From NCBI RefSeq assembly GCF_021353235.1, contig NZ_JAJTWT010000001.1:1-64000 (forward strand): 64,000 bases of DNA, given 5' to 3'. The position numbers were made by a program, and so were the translations under genes. How positions within the stretch are numbered: position 1 is the first letter of the stretch; every line of letters begins with the position of its first letter. This document shows positions 40,462 through 49,070 of this stretch, in pieces. The notes under the pieces were generated by a model. It was not told the DNA's origin. It worked only from the letters and a program-made list of their open reading frames with translations, and ran no database searches. This DNA comes from Pelomonas caseinilytica (GTDB lineage: Bacteria > Pseudomonadota > Gammaproteobacteria > Burkholderiales > Burkholderiaceae_C).

Positions 40462-42345
40462 TCAGAAGGCCCAGCAGGCGCAGCCGAGCGCCCCCCAGAA
40501 GCCGGCCCCGTCGGCCGGCACCGAGGAGGCCAGCGCCTGCGCATGGCCGTGGCCATGCACGCCGCAGGGCGCGGCGCAGCAGGCGGCAGCCAGAGAGGCG
40601 CCGCCCGGCCGCGTGAACAAGCCGGCCGCCGGGTTGCGATGCCAGTGGCCGCCGAAGCGGTTGACGGGCGACCAGTCCGGCGAGGCTGGCGGCAGCGGCG
40701 GCGCCTGGTCGGCGAAGTCGCCGGCGGCGTGCACGATGCGGCCCCCCATGACGGTGAGTTCAGCGTACAGCTCGCCGATCTCGTCTTCAGGCACGGCGAA
40801 GTAGTCGCGGCTGAGCAGCGCCAGGTCGGCGAACTGGCCCGCCGCGATCTGGCCCTTGCGGCCTTCGTCGTGGCTGAACCAGGTGTTGGCCTGGGTCCAC
40901 AGGCGCAGTGCGGTGTGGCGGTCCCGCAGGTTGGCCTCGCCGTACATCCGCATGCCGCCCACGGTCTTGCCGGTGACGAGCCAGGCAAGGCTCGTCCAGG
41001 GGTTGTAGCTGGCAACGCGGGTGGCGTCGGTGCCGGCGCCCACGGGCAGGCCGGCGTCCAGCATGCGGCGGATGGGCGGCGTCTGCTCGGCAGCCTGGGC
41101 GCCGTAGCGGGCGGCGAAGTACTCGCCCTGGAAGGCCATGCGGTGCTGCACGGCGATGCCGCCACCCAGGGCCTTGATGCGGTCGATGGAGCGCAGGCTC
41201 ACCGTCTCGGCATGGTCGAACCACCAGTGCAGGCCGGCGAAGGGGATCTCGCGGTCCACCTTCTCGAAGACGTCCAGCGCGCGGCTGATGGTCTCCTCGT
41301 AGGTGGCATGCATGCGGAAGGGCCAGCGCTTGGTGACGAGGAGGCGCACGACGGCCTCCAGGTCGGGCTCCATGCCGGGTGGCAGGTCGGGTCGGGGCTC
41401 GCGGAAATCCTCGAAGTCGGCGCCGCTGAAGACCAGCATCTCACCCGCGCCGTTGTGGCGGTAGGTCTCGCTGCCGGCCAGCGGGGCGAGCAGGTCGGTC
41501 CAGCGCTGGAAGTCGCCCAGCTCGGCGCCCTTGTTCTGCGTGAACAGGTTGTAGGCGATGCGCACCGTCAGTTCGCCGTCGCGCGCCAGCCGGTCGATGA
41601 TCCGGTAGTCGTCGGGGTAGTTCTGGAATCCGCCGCCGGCGTCGATGACGCTGGTGATGCCAAGACGGTTGAGCTCGCGCATGAAAAGCCGCGTGCTGTT
41701 GATCTGGTCGTCGGGCGAGAGCCTGGGGCCCTGGGCCAGCGCGGCGTAGAGCAGGAAGGCGTTGGGCCGGGCCAGCAGAAGTCCCGTCGGGTTCCCCGCG
41801 GCGTCGCGCTGGATCTCGCCGCCGGGTGGGTTGGGGGTGTCCTTGCCGTAGCCCACGGCGCGCAGGGCGGCTGCGTTCAGCAGGGCGCGGTCATAGAGGT
41901 GCAGGATGAAGACCGGCGTGTGCGGAGCTGCGGCGTTGAGCTCGTCCAGCGTGGGCAGGCGCTTCTCGGCGAACTGCTGCTCCGTGAAGCCGCCCACCAC
42001 GCGCACCCACTGCGGCGGCGGCGTGCGGCCGACCTGCTCCTTCAGCATGGCCATGGCGTCGGCCAGCGTGGGCACGCCCTCCCAGCGCAGTTCCAGGTTG
42101 AAGTTCAGGCCACCGCGGATCAGGTGCGTGTGGCTGTCGATGAGGCCGGGGACGAGGCGCCGGCCGCGTGCGTCGATGACGCGGGTGCGGGGACCCCGGC
42201 CCGCCATCAGCCGCTCGACATCGGAGGTGACCGCGGTGAAGCGGCCGTCCTTGACGGCCACGGCGCTGGCCTCGGGCCGGCTCGGGTCCAGTGTCGTGAT
42301 GCGGGCGTTGTGGATGATGAGGTCGGCAACAGCGGCGGTGGTCAT
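40462..42345 (-). CDS. Amidohydrolase family protein (YtcJ/NfdA-like)
   Basis: A 627-residue metal-dependent hydrolase of the amidohydrolase 3 group. The metal-binding GLIDSHTHLIRGGLNFNLEL lies near residue 68; later ligands are seen in RMHATYEE, GLHWWFDHAETV and the catalytic-Asp-type GAGTDATRV. The last 50 residues form a Cys/His-rich extension (AACCAAPCGVHGHGHA, GCACWAF) that may bind extra metal. The substrate is unknown; N-substituted formamide deformylase is one characterised relative. Start at 42345 overlaps the XapX stop. Confidence 0.88.
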   Translation of the reverse strand: MTTAAVADLIIHNARITTLDPSRPEASAVAVKDGRFTAVTSDVERLMAGRGPRTRVIDARGRRLVPGLIDSHTHLIRGGLNFNLELRWEGVPTLADAMAMLKEQVGRTPPPQWVRVVGGFTEQQFAEKRLPTLDELNAAAPHTPVFILHLYDRALLNAAALRAVGYGKDTPNPPGGEIQRDAAGNPTGLLLARPNAFLLYAALAQGPRLSPDDQINSTRLFMRELNRLGITSVIDAGGGFQNYPDDYRIIDRLARDGELTVRIAYNLFTQNKGAELGDFQRWTDLLAPLAGSETYRHNGAGEMLVFSGADFEDFREPRPDLPPGMEPDLEAVVRLLVTKRWPFRMHATYEETISRALDVFEKVDREIPFAGLHWWFDHAETVSLRSIDRIKALGGGIAVQHRMAFQGEYFAARYGAQAAEQTPPIRRMLDAGLPVGAGTDATRVASYNPWTSLAWLVTGKTVGGMRMYGEANLRDRHTALRLWTQANTWFSHDEGRKGQIAAGQFADLALLSRDYFAVPEDEIGELYAELTVMGGRIVHAAGDFADQAPPLPPASPDWSPVNRFGGHWHRNPAAGLFTRPGGASLAAACCAAPCGVHGHGHAQALASSVPADGAGFWGALGCACWAF

Positions 42346-42590
42346 GCGTCGTCCTTGCGCGAGGGCATCACGCCAGTGATCTTCGGCGTGCATTCCTGAT
42401 GGAACCAGCCGAGGGTGAGCGGCTCGTCGCTGAGTGCGCGGCGCGCCAGCGGCACCACCTGCTCGCCGACCAGCATACCCAGGAGGCCCAGCAAGGCGAT
42501 GACCGGCGGCGCGGGCGAGCGCACCTGCAGCAGGGCGTAGATGACGCCGACGAGGATGCCCGCCCCCAGCGACAGCAGGTAGACCTTCAT
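42342..42590 (-). CDS. XapX domain small membrane protein
   Basis: An 82-residue protein matching the XapX family: MKVYLLSLGAGILVGVIYALLQVRSPAPPVIALLGLLGMLVGEQ, with two hydrophobic segments around a conserved RSPAPP turn. The function is not known; the family often accompanies catabolic operons. GGAGA precedes the start. It follows the isochorismatase-like gene by 14 bases. Confidence 0.88.
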   Translation of the reverse strand: MKVYLLSLGAGILVGVIYALLQVRSPAPPVIALLGLLGMLVGEQVVPLARRALSDEPLTLGWFHQECTPKITGVMPSRKDDA

Positions 42591-42604
42591 GACCGTCTCC
42601 CCCC

Positions 42605-43297
42605 TCAGCGCGCGGCCTGGGGCGGCAGCGTGGGCCCGTGGGCCGCACGCTCGGGGCCCTTGTGGACCATGGTGACCGCGTAGTCGATGCCCATGCCGTA
42701 GGCGCCGCTGTGCTCGCGCACGATGGTGGTGGTGGCCTCGTAGGTGTCCTTGCGGGCCCAGTCGCGCTGCCACTCCAGCAGCACCTGCTGCCAGGTCACC
42801 GGCACGACGCCCGCCTGGATCATGCGCTGCATGGCGTAGTCATGTGCGTCCTTGCTGGTGCCGCCGCTGGCGTCGGCCACCATGTAGATCTCGTAGTCGG
42901 TGTCGTGCATGGCCGACAGCGCGAAGCTCAGGTTGCAGACCTCGGTCCACAGGCCCGAGACGACGACCTTCTTGCGGCCCTGTGCGGCGTGGCGGGCCAG
43001 CGCGTCGCGCACCTTCTGGTCGTCCCAGGAGTTCATGGAGGTGCGCTCCAGCAGCGGCGCCTCGGGGAAGACGGCCAGCAACTCGGGGAAGGTGGGGCCG
43101 GAGAAGCCCAGGGTCTCGACGGTGGTGATCGTCGTCGGGATGCCGAAGGCCTTGCCGGCCTTGGCCAGGGCGGCGACGTTGTTCTTCAGCGCCTGGCGGT
43201 CGATGGACTGCACGCCGAAGGCCATCTGGGGCTGCTGGTCGATGAAGATCAGCTGCGAGTTCTGCGGGGTCAGCACTTCGAGTTTGGACTTGTTCAC
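42605..43297 (-). CDS. Isochorismatase-like cysteine hydrolase
   Basis: A 230-residue hydrolase of the isochorismatase-like/YcaC group. The triad is readable as Asp in FIDQQPQMA, a central Lys and Cys in GLWTEVCNLSFALSA, with the cis-peptide VVSGLWTEVC. Members cleave amide-like bonds such as those of carbamates or nicotinamide-like compounds; the substrate is unknown. GTG start at 43297, GGAG seven bases upstream. First gene of a five-gene operon divergent from a LysR gene. Confidence 0.88.
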   Translation of the reverse strand: MNKSKLEVLTPQNSQLIFIDQQPQMAFGVQSIDRQALKNNVAALAKAGKAFGIPTTITTVETLGFSGPTFPELLAVFPEAPLLERTSMNSWDDQKVRDALARHAAQGRKKVVVSGLWTEVCNLSFALSAMHDTDYEIYMVADASGGTSKDAHDYAMQRMIQAGVVPVTWQQVLLEWQRDWARKDTYEATTTIVREHSGAYGMGIDYAVTMVHKGPERAAHGPTLPPQAAR

Positions 43298-43371
43298 GGG
43301 TGGCTCCGGGGAGGGGTGGGGATGCCCCGCATTCTTTGCAGGCCGCGCCGCCCCGGGTAGACGGCCAGCGG

Positions 43372-43394
43372 GCAACTCGGTGTCGCCGAGTTGC
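43372..43394. promoter_or_regulatory. Candidate LysR operator
   Basis: GCAACTCGG and CCGAGTTGC are perfect 9-bp inverted arms around five bases (TGTCG) in the 112-base divergent region. They begin 16 bases before the lysR start. This is the layout expected of an autoregulatory LysR recognition site. Confidence 0.6.
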
Positions 43395-43409
43395 AGACAA
43401 TGCGCCGCC

Positions 43410-44366
43410 ATGGACCGAATCAGCCACCTCCGCCTGTTCGTCGAGGCTGCGCGCCTGGCGAGCTTCTCGGCCGCCGCCCGCAAGCTGGGCCTCACGCGCG
43501 ACCAGGCCTCCAAGCAGATCGCCGCGCTGGAAGCCGAGGTCGGCTCTCCGCTGTTCGCACGCAGCACCCGCAACGTCACGCTCAGCAGCGCCGGCCAAGC
43601 CCTGCTCGGGCGGGCCGAGGCCATCGTCGCCATGGTGGACGAGGCCCTCGGCGAGGTGCGCGGCCTGAGCCAGGCGCCGCGCGGCCCGCTGCGCGTGAAC
43701 GCGCCGATGAGCTTCGGCCAACGCTACCTGGCGCCGTTGATCGCGGCCTTCCACGCCGCCTACCCCGAGGTGTACCTGCGCCTGGACCTGGACGACAGCT
43801 TCGTGGACCCCGTCAGGAGCGGTGCCGACGTGACGCTGCGCATCGCCCACCTTCCCGAACAGCTGGACCTGGTGGCACGCCCGATCGCCGTCGCGCCGCG
43901 CTGGCTGGTGGCCTCGCCGGGTCATCTGGCGGCGGGGGACGAGCCCAGTGAGCCCGAACAATTGACCAGCCGCGCCTGCCTGCACTACGGTGAGGCGGCC
44001 TCCACCTCGCTCTGGCATTTCGAGCCGGCCGAGGGGGCCGAGACTCGGCCCGTCAGCGTGCCCGTGCGCGGGCCGGTGTGCTCCAACAACGGCGACCTGC
44101 TGATGCGCGCCGCCGTTGACGGCCTGGGCTTCACGGTGCTGCCCGCCTTCCTCGTCCAGGACGCGCTGGCCACGGGGCAGCTGCGCCACGTGCTGCCAGG
44201 CTGGCGCGTCACGCCGGACATCGGCGTCTTCGCGCTCTATGCCAGCAGCGCCCGTTCCTCGCCGGCAGTGCGGGCCTTCATCGACTTTGTCGGACCACGG
44301 CTCGGCGAGGCGCTCGACGCGACGACAGCAAGAGGTGGCCGACTCAGTCCACCCGCTCCTGCTTGA
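43410..44366 (+). CDS. LysR family transcriptional regulator
   Basis: A 318-residue regulator of the CrgA/DsdC-like branch. The N-terminal winged helix is ISHLRLFVEAARLASFSAAARKLGLTRDQASKQIAALEAEVGSPLFARSTRNVTLSSAGQALL; a periplasmic-binding-like effector domain follows (PLRVNAPMSFGQRYLAPLIAAF, DVTLRIAHL). It probably controls the divergent isochorismatase-XapX-amidohydrolase operon through the inverted repeat at 43372. The 3' end overlaps the convergent acyl-CoA ligase gene by 23 bases. Confidence 0.9.
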   Translation: MDRISHLRLFVEAARLASFSAAARKLGLTRDQASKQIAALEAEVGSPLFARSTRNVTLSSAGQALLGRAEAIVAMVDEALGEVRGLSQAPRGPLRVNAPMSFGQRYLAPLIAAFHAAYPEVYLRLDLDDSFVDPVRSGADVTLRIAHLPEQLDLVARPIAVAPRWLVASPGHLAAGDEPSEPEQLTSRACLHYGEAASTSLWHFEPAEGAETRPVSVPVRGPVCSNNGDLLMRAAVDGLGFTVLPAFLVQDALATGQLRHVLPGWRVTPDIGVFALYASSARSSPAVRAFIDFVGPRLGEALDATTARGGRLSPPAPA

Positions 44367-46311
44367 AGGTATACCGCGCCAGCCGGGCGCCCAGCTCCTC
44401 GCCCTTCTCGGTGGCCCGCCACCGCACCAGGATGCCGGCTCCCGGGTCCTGCACGGCCTCGCAGTTGGCCAGTTCGGCGCCGACGGCCCTGGCTTCCTCG
44501 CGCACGACGGACTCCAGTTCCCTGAGCGTCAGCGCCGGCTTGAAGATCTTGCCGATGGCCGTGGTGGGCAGCGATTCGACGACGTGGATGTGCCTGGGCC
44601 ACGCGGCCCGCTCGGCCACCTGCGCCTGCGCATGCTGCATCAAGGCTGCCTCGGTCGCGGTCCGGTCCTCGCGCAGCTGCACATAGACCACGGGCACTTC
44701 GCCGGCGTGCGCGTCGGGCCGCCCCACGGCCGCCGCGAGGGCCACGGCGGGGTGCGCGTGCAGCGCCTCCTCGATGAGCTTGGGGTCGATGTTGTGGCCG
44801 CCGCGGATGATCAGTTCCTTCTTGCGGCCGGTGAGCCAGAAGTAGCCCTGCGCATCCTGCCGCCCGAGGTCGCCGGTGTTGAGCCAGCGCTGCATCTCGC
44901 CGTGCGCATCGGGCCGTTCGATCCACAGGCCCTCGTTGTGGGAGGCGTGCAGATAGCCCTCGAACAGGTTGGGGCCGCGGATGCCCAGCACGCCGACCTC
45001 GTCGCAGGCGGCGTCCCGCTGCCAGCGCCCCTGCTCGTCGAGGACGAAGGCCATCATCTGCTGCCAGGGCAGGCGAATGCCGATCGAGCCCAGCCGCACC
45101 TCGCCGTGCGGCGGGTTGATGCTGGAGACGCAGCCGCCCTCCGTCAGGCCATAGCCCTCCAGGATCTTGACGCCGGTCTCCTGCTGGAAGCGGTGGAAGA
45201 GCTCCACCGGCATGGGCGCCGCCCCGCAGACGCCGTACTTGAGCTGACTCAGGTCCTGGCCCCTGGGCGGATGCTGCAGCAGGGCCGAGTACACCGTGGG
45301 CACGCCCGAGAAGAACAGGATGCGATGGTGGGCGGCGATGTCCCAGAAGCGGGGGATCAGACCCGGTGCGCGGTAGCCCTGGGGCGTGCCCAGCACGACA
45401 TGGGCGCCGACGGACCAGGGCGTCAGCCCCGTGCCGATCTGGGCGTTGACGTGGAACAGCGGCAGGCCGCAGAAGAGCGTGCGCCCGCGGCCCTCGATCT
45501 CGGGGCCGAAGGTGGCCGCCAGTTCGAGGGCATTGGCCACCTCCGTGCGGTGGGTTCGCACCGCGATCTTGGGCAGGCCGGTGGTACCGCCAGTGCAGAA
45601 GTACGACGCCCGGTCGTCCAGCGAAGGCGGCGCAAAGGCCAGGGCCTGCGCGGGCGCGGCGTCGAGCAGCGGAGCGAGGGGCCTCACCCGGGCCTGCGCC
45701 AGCCGGCGCGGCGTCTTCAGGCGCGAGATCCCGCGCAACACGGGTGCCAGTGGATGGCGGAGGTAGGAGAGCGGGCTGACCGTGAGCACGTGCCGAAGGC
45801 TGGCGACGCCGCGGGCCGCCTGCGAGGCCTTCTGCCAGACGTCGGCGCCGGGCGTTGGGGCCAGCGTGACCAGCACCTTGGGCCGCGCGGCGTTCATCAG
45901 CTCAGTCATCAAGGCAGGTTCCAGCAGCGGGTTGATGGCGAAGACGATGCCGGCCGCCTCGCCGCCCCAGATGGTCCAGTGGGTTTCGGGCAGGTTGGGC
46001 AGGATGAAGGCGATGACGTCGTCGCGCTCCACGCCCAGTTGCCGGAAGGCGTTGGCCGCCTGCGTGATGCGGGCCATCCACTCGCGGTGCGTCCAGACGA
46101 AGGGCCTGTCCTGGTCCTCCGTGCGCAGGAAGAAGCTGAGCGCCGGCGCCTCGGGGTCGAGGGCGGCGCCGCGCTGCAGCAGCTCGTAGGTGTTGCGCAG
46201 CACCCCGACGGGGTCGGGCACGTCGGCTTCGATGGCCAGCACGTCTCGCAGCTGGCGGACGCCGGCGAAGCCGTGCGGCTGGGCGGTTTGAGAAGGGGCA
46301 ACTTGGGGCAT
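44344..46311 (-). CDS. AMP-dependent acyl-CoA synthetase/ligase
   Basis: A 655-residue adenylate-forming enzyme. The P-loop reads FCTGGTTGLPKIAVRTH, the A5 motif EGYGLTEGG, A7 NTGDLG and A8 GRKKELIIRGGHNIDP; the A10 lysine is in TAIGKIFKP. It activates a fatty or aromatic acid to its CoA ester; the chain type is not evident. Last gene of a six-gene catabolic operon beginning with the FadL-type porin, so a hydrophobic side-chain or ring product is plausible. Confidence 0.9.
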   Translation of the reverse strand: MPQVAPSQTAQPHGFAGVRQLRDVLAIEADVPDPVGVLRNTYELLQRGAALDPEAPALSFFLRTEDQDRPFVWTHREWMARITQAANAFRQLGVERDDVIAFILPNLPETHWTIWGGEAAGIVFAINPLLEPALMTELMNAARPKVLVTLAPTPGADVWQKASQAARGVASLRHVLTVSPLSYLRHPLAPVLRGISRLKTPRRLAQARVRPLAPLLDAAPAQALAFAPPSLDDRASYFCTGGTTGLPKIAVRTHRTEVANALELAATFGPEIEGRGRTLFCGLPLFHVNAQIGTGLTPWSVGAHVVLGTPQGYRAPGLIPRFWDIAAHHRILFFSGVPTVYSALLQHPPRGQDLSQLKYGVCGAAPMPVELFHRFQQETGVKILEGYGLTEGGCVSSINPPHGEVRLGSIGIRLPWQQMMAFVLDEQGRWQRDAACDEVGVLGIRGPNLFEGYLHASHNEGLWIERPDAHGEMQRWLNTGDLGRQDAQGYFWLTGRKKELIIRGGHNIDPKLIEEALHAHPAVALAAAVGRPDAHAGEVPVVYVQLREDRTATEAALMQHAQAQVAERAAWPRHIHVVESLPTTAIGKIFKPALTLRELESVVREEARAVGAELANCEAVQDPGAGILVRWRATEKGEELGARLARYTFKQERVD

Positions 46312-46354
46312 CGGGGTCACCGGTCTTGAAATGCAGGACGCACGCGCATGGCGG

Positions 46355-47380
46355 TCACGGAATGAGCACGGCACGACCCGGCCGGCCCGCTGCGACGTGG
46401 GCGAAGGCGCTATCCGCCTGCTCCAGGCCCGTGCAGAGGCCCACGGGAAGGGAGATGCGTGTCGCGGCCACGCGCGTCGCCAGCTCGTCCAGCGCTTGGG
46501 CATCGGGCTTGAAGATTGTCCAGGCGTAGCGGGCCGTGGGGCAGCGCTGGCGAACCACAGCCTGGACCTGCTGCTTGTCATGCTGGCAGGCGAGCGCCCC
46601 TTTCAGCCAGCCGAGGCGGTCGAAGTGGCCCAGCAGCGGATGCACCGTGGTGGCCTGGCCGAGGGCCGTGGTGCCCAGGCGGGAAGCGAGTGCGATGTCC
46701 TCGTCCCAGCTCGCGAAGTTCAGGGCCACGTCGAAATCGTCGGGCAACTGGCCGAGGACGGCCGGCCCTCGTTCCAGGGCCATGCTCGCGCCGAGGGCCT
46801 GGCACTCCGCGGCCGAGCCGGCCGAGGCTACGGCCGTGACGGAGCACCCCCAGGACGACAACAGTTGCAGCGACAGGCGCCCCAGCGCCCCGGCGGCGCC
46901 GAGGACCAGCACCTTCCGGCCGGCGGCGTTGCCAGGGTGGAGGCCGGCGGCGCGCACCGCCTGCCACATCGTCGTGAAGGCATACGGCAGCACCGCCAGC
47001 GCGGCGGCAGCCATGCCGGCCGGCGCAGGCCTGAGCCAGGCTTCAGGCACGACGACGTGGGAGGCATGCGCGCCGCCCCTGCGGCCGGTGCCGACGAGGC
47101 CGAACACGCGCTCGCCCACGGCGAATCCGGTGGCGCCCGCGCCCAGGGCTTGGACATGCCCGACCAGGTCGTTGCCGAGCACCAGCGGGAAGCGGCCGGC
47201 GCCCTTGAGGGAAAGCAGCCGCTGCCCGTAGCCGCTGGCGCGCCTGGCGTCGATGGGATTGACCGAGGTGGCCTGGACCCGCACGCGCACCTCGCCGTGC
47301 CCAGGCTCGGGCAGGGGCGTCTGCCGCACCTGCAGCGCTGCGGGCACCGAGGGCCGCAGGCAGACCAGTTCGCGTCGCAT
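46355..47380 (-). CDS. MDR family NAD(P)-dependent oxidoreductase
   Basis: A 341-residue medium-chain reductase of the quinone-oxidoreductase branch, without zinc ligands. The start VRQTPLPEPGHGEVRVRVQATSVNPIDARRASGYG and the Rossmann motif VLVLGAAGALGRLSLQL are typical. It begins one base after the upstream hydroxylase gene, so they are co-transcribed. Reduction of an enone or quinone intermediate is the likely step. Confidence 0.88.
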   Translation of the reverse strand: MRRELVCLRPSVPAALQVRQTPLPEPGHGEVRVRVQATSVNPIDARRASGYGQRLLSLKGAGRFPLVLGNDLVGHVQALGAGATGFAVGERVFGLVGTGRRGGAHASHVVVPEAWLRPAPAGMAAAALAVLPYAFTTMWQAVRAAGLHPGNAAGRKVLVLGAAGALGRLSLQLLSSWGCSVTAVASAGSAAECQALGASMALERGPAVLGQLPDDFDVALNFASWDEDIALASRLGTTALGQATTVHPLLGHFDRLGWLKGALACQHDKQQVQAVVRQRCPTARYAWTIFKPDAQALDELATRVAATRISLPVGLCTGLEQADSAFAHVAAGRPGRAVLIP

Positions 47381-47381
47381 C

Positions 47382-49049
47382 CTAGGCGCCTCGCGGGCTC
47401 AGCGAAGCGCCCTGCTCGGGCTGCCGACCGGCCTCGGGGGTGACGCGGCGCAGGGCCTCGTCGAGCATCTCCCGCACGCGCTCCACGGGCCCCTCGGCCA
47501 TCACGCAGCGGTCCGGGCGCACGATGACGACCCAACCGAGCGGCACGCGACGGGGCAGCAGCGTCTCGTCCAGCGCCTCCAGGCGCTGGTCCGTGGCCGC
47601 CAGGTGCTGGGCCTGTGCGCGCTGGCACCATTGCCAGACCTTGCCGCCGGCCCGCTGCCAACTGTGCAGTTGATCGGGCCGCAGCCGGGGGGTGGGGTCC
47701 ACGCCCACGCCCACGAGGGCCCAATGCAGGCCGAAGGCGTCGTCGCTCAACACCGGAGCGCCGCCGGCGGGGCGCACCCAGCCTTGCGGCAGCGTCGAGC
47801 CGGCACGCAGGCGCTCGTGGCGGCGGTCACGCCAGAACAGCCCCGTGTCGAAGGTGTTCTCCGGCTTGATCTTCAGGTCGTCGAACAGCGCCCTGCCCTT
47901 GGGCAGCAGCCGCAGGGTGCGGATCAGCCCGTGCATCAGGAAGGCGGCGGCTCGGTTGCCCGGCATCACCAGGGCGCCCAGGAAGCGCGCCAGGTTGATG
48001 ATCTTGCGGGCATGCGGCCGGCGCTCGGCGTCGTAGCTGTCGAGGATGCGGTCGTCGGCACGCTCCTTGACCACCCAGGCCAGTTTCCAGGCCAGGTTGG
48101 CCACGTCCCGCAGCCCGGCGACAAGGCCCTGCCCGGCGAAGGGCGGGGTGATGTGCGCCGCGTCGCCGGCCAGGAAGCACCGCCCCTTGGAGAAGGCCCT
48201 GGCCTCGCGGGCGTGGAAGCGGTAGACCGCCGTGCGCTCGATGCGGACCTTGTCGACGTCGCACCAGGGGGCGAGCAGCCGGCGCACCGACTCCGGACGC
48301 TCCATCGCCTGGGCGTCTTCGCCGGGGTGGAGCATGAACTCCCAGCGCTGCCGGCCACCCGGCGCCACCATGCGGGGCGTCGGCCGCCGCGGGTCGCAGA
48401 TGAATTCGATGTGATCGATCGGCTCAGGCACGTCGAGGGCGTCGACGATCAGCCAGTCCTGCGCGAAGGTGCGGCCTTCGAACTCCAGCCCGAGCAGTCG
48501 GCGCACCAGCGAGTTGGCGCCGTCGGCGCCGACGAGGAAGCGCGCCCGCGCCTGCCAGGCGCGACCGTCGGCGTCCCGCAGGCTGGCCTGCACCTGCCGC
48601 CCGTCGTCGGCCAGGCCCTCCATCTCCACGCCCAGGCGCATCTCCACGCTGGCGCTGGCCGCGAGCCTGGCGCGCAGCAGCCGCTCCAGCTCGGGCTGGT
48701 AGAAGGTCACCAGCATGGGGTGGCCGTCGATGATGCCGGCCGTGCCGACGCGGGCGAAGCGCCCGAACAGCGGCGAGTGGTATTGCACCTGCGGGATGGC
48801 CACCGTCGACAGCTCGCCGTCCTGCAGCCCCACCAGCTGCAGGATGCGCAGGGCCTCGTTGTCGAGGGCGATCGCGCGCGGCTTGGTGAAGATGTCGGTG
48901 GCCTTGTCGATGGCCAGCACGCGCACGCCATAACGGCCGAGCAGCACGGCCAGGGCCGCACCCACCGGCCCCAGGCCGACGACGATGACGTCGGTGTCGA
49001 CGCTGCCCGCCGCCGAGGAGGCCGGCAGGGACGTGGATCGAAAAGACAT
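47382..49049 (-). CDS. FAD-dependent aromatic hydroxylase (MhpA-like)
   Basis: A 555-residue class A flavoprotein hydroxylase. FAD binding: VIVVGLGPVGAALAVLLGRYGV near residue 21; the DG motif in FLVGADGANSLVRRLLGL; the GD motif in CFLAGDAAHITPPFAGQGLVAGLRDVANLAWKL near 300. It resembles 3-(3-hydroxyphenyl)propionate and 2-hydroxybiphenyl hydroxylases that place a second hydroxyl on a phenol. The next step, ring cleavage, would be done by the dioxygenase in the same operon. Confidence 0.9.
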   Translation of the reverse strand: MSFRSTSLPASSAAGSVDTDVIVVGLGPVGAALAVLLGRYGVRVLAIDKATDIFTKPRAIALDNEALRILQLVGLQDGELSTVAIPQVQYHSPLFGRFARVGTAGIIDGHPMLVTFYQPELERLLRARLAASASVEMRLGVEMEGLADDGRQVQASLRDADGRAWQARARFLVGADGANSLVRRLLGLEFEGRTFAQDWLIVDALDVPEPIDHIEFICDPRRPTPRMVAPGGRQRWEFMLHPGEDAQAMERPESVRRLLAPWCDVDKVRIERTAVYRFHAREARAFSKGRCFLAGDAAHITPPFAGQGLVAGLRDVANLAWKLAWVVKERADDRILDSYDAERRPHARKIINLARFLGALVMPGNRAAAFLMHGLIRTLRLLPKGRALFDDLKIKPENTFDTGLFWRDRRHERLRAGSTLPQGWVRPAGGAPVLSDDAFGLHWALVGVGVDPTPRLRPDQLHSWQRAGGKVWQWCQRAQAQHLAATDQRLEALDETLLPRRVPLGWVVIVRPDRCVMAEGPVERVREMLDEALRRVTPEAGRQPEQGASLSPRGA

Positions 49050-49070
49050 GAGGAACCTCGGTAGGCGGAG

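Noticed and set aside
46355-47380. MDR oxidoreductase as a zinc alcohol dehydrogenase
   Set aside because: The catalytic zinc ligands (Cys, GHE-type His) are absent; it fits the quinone-oxidoreductase branch.
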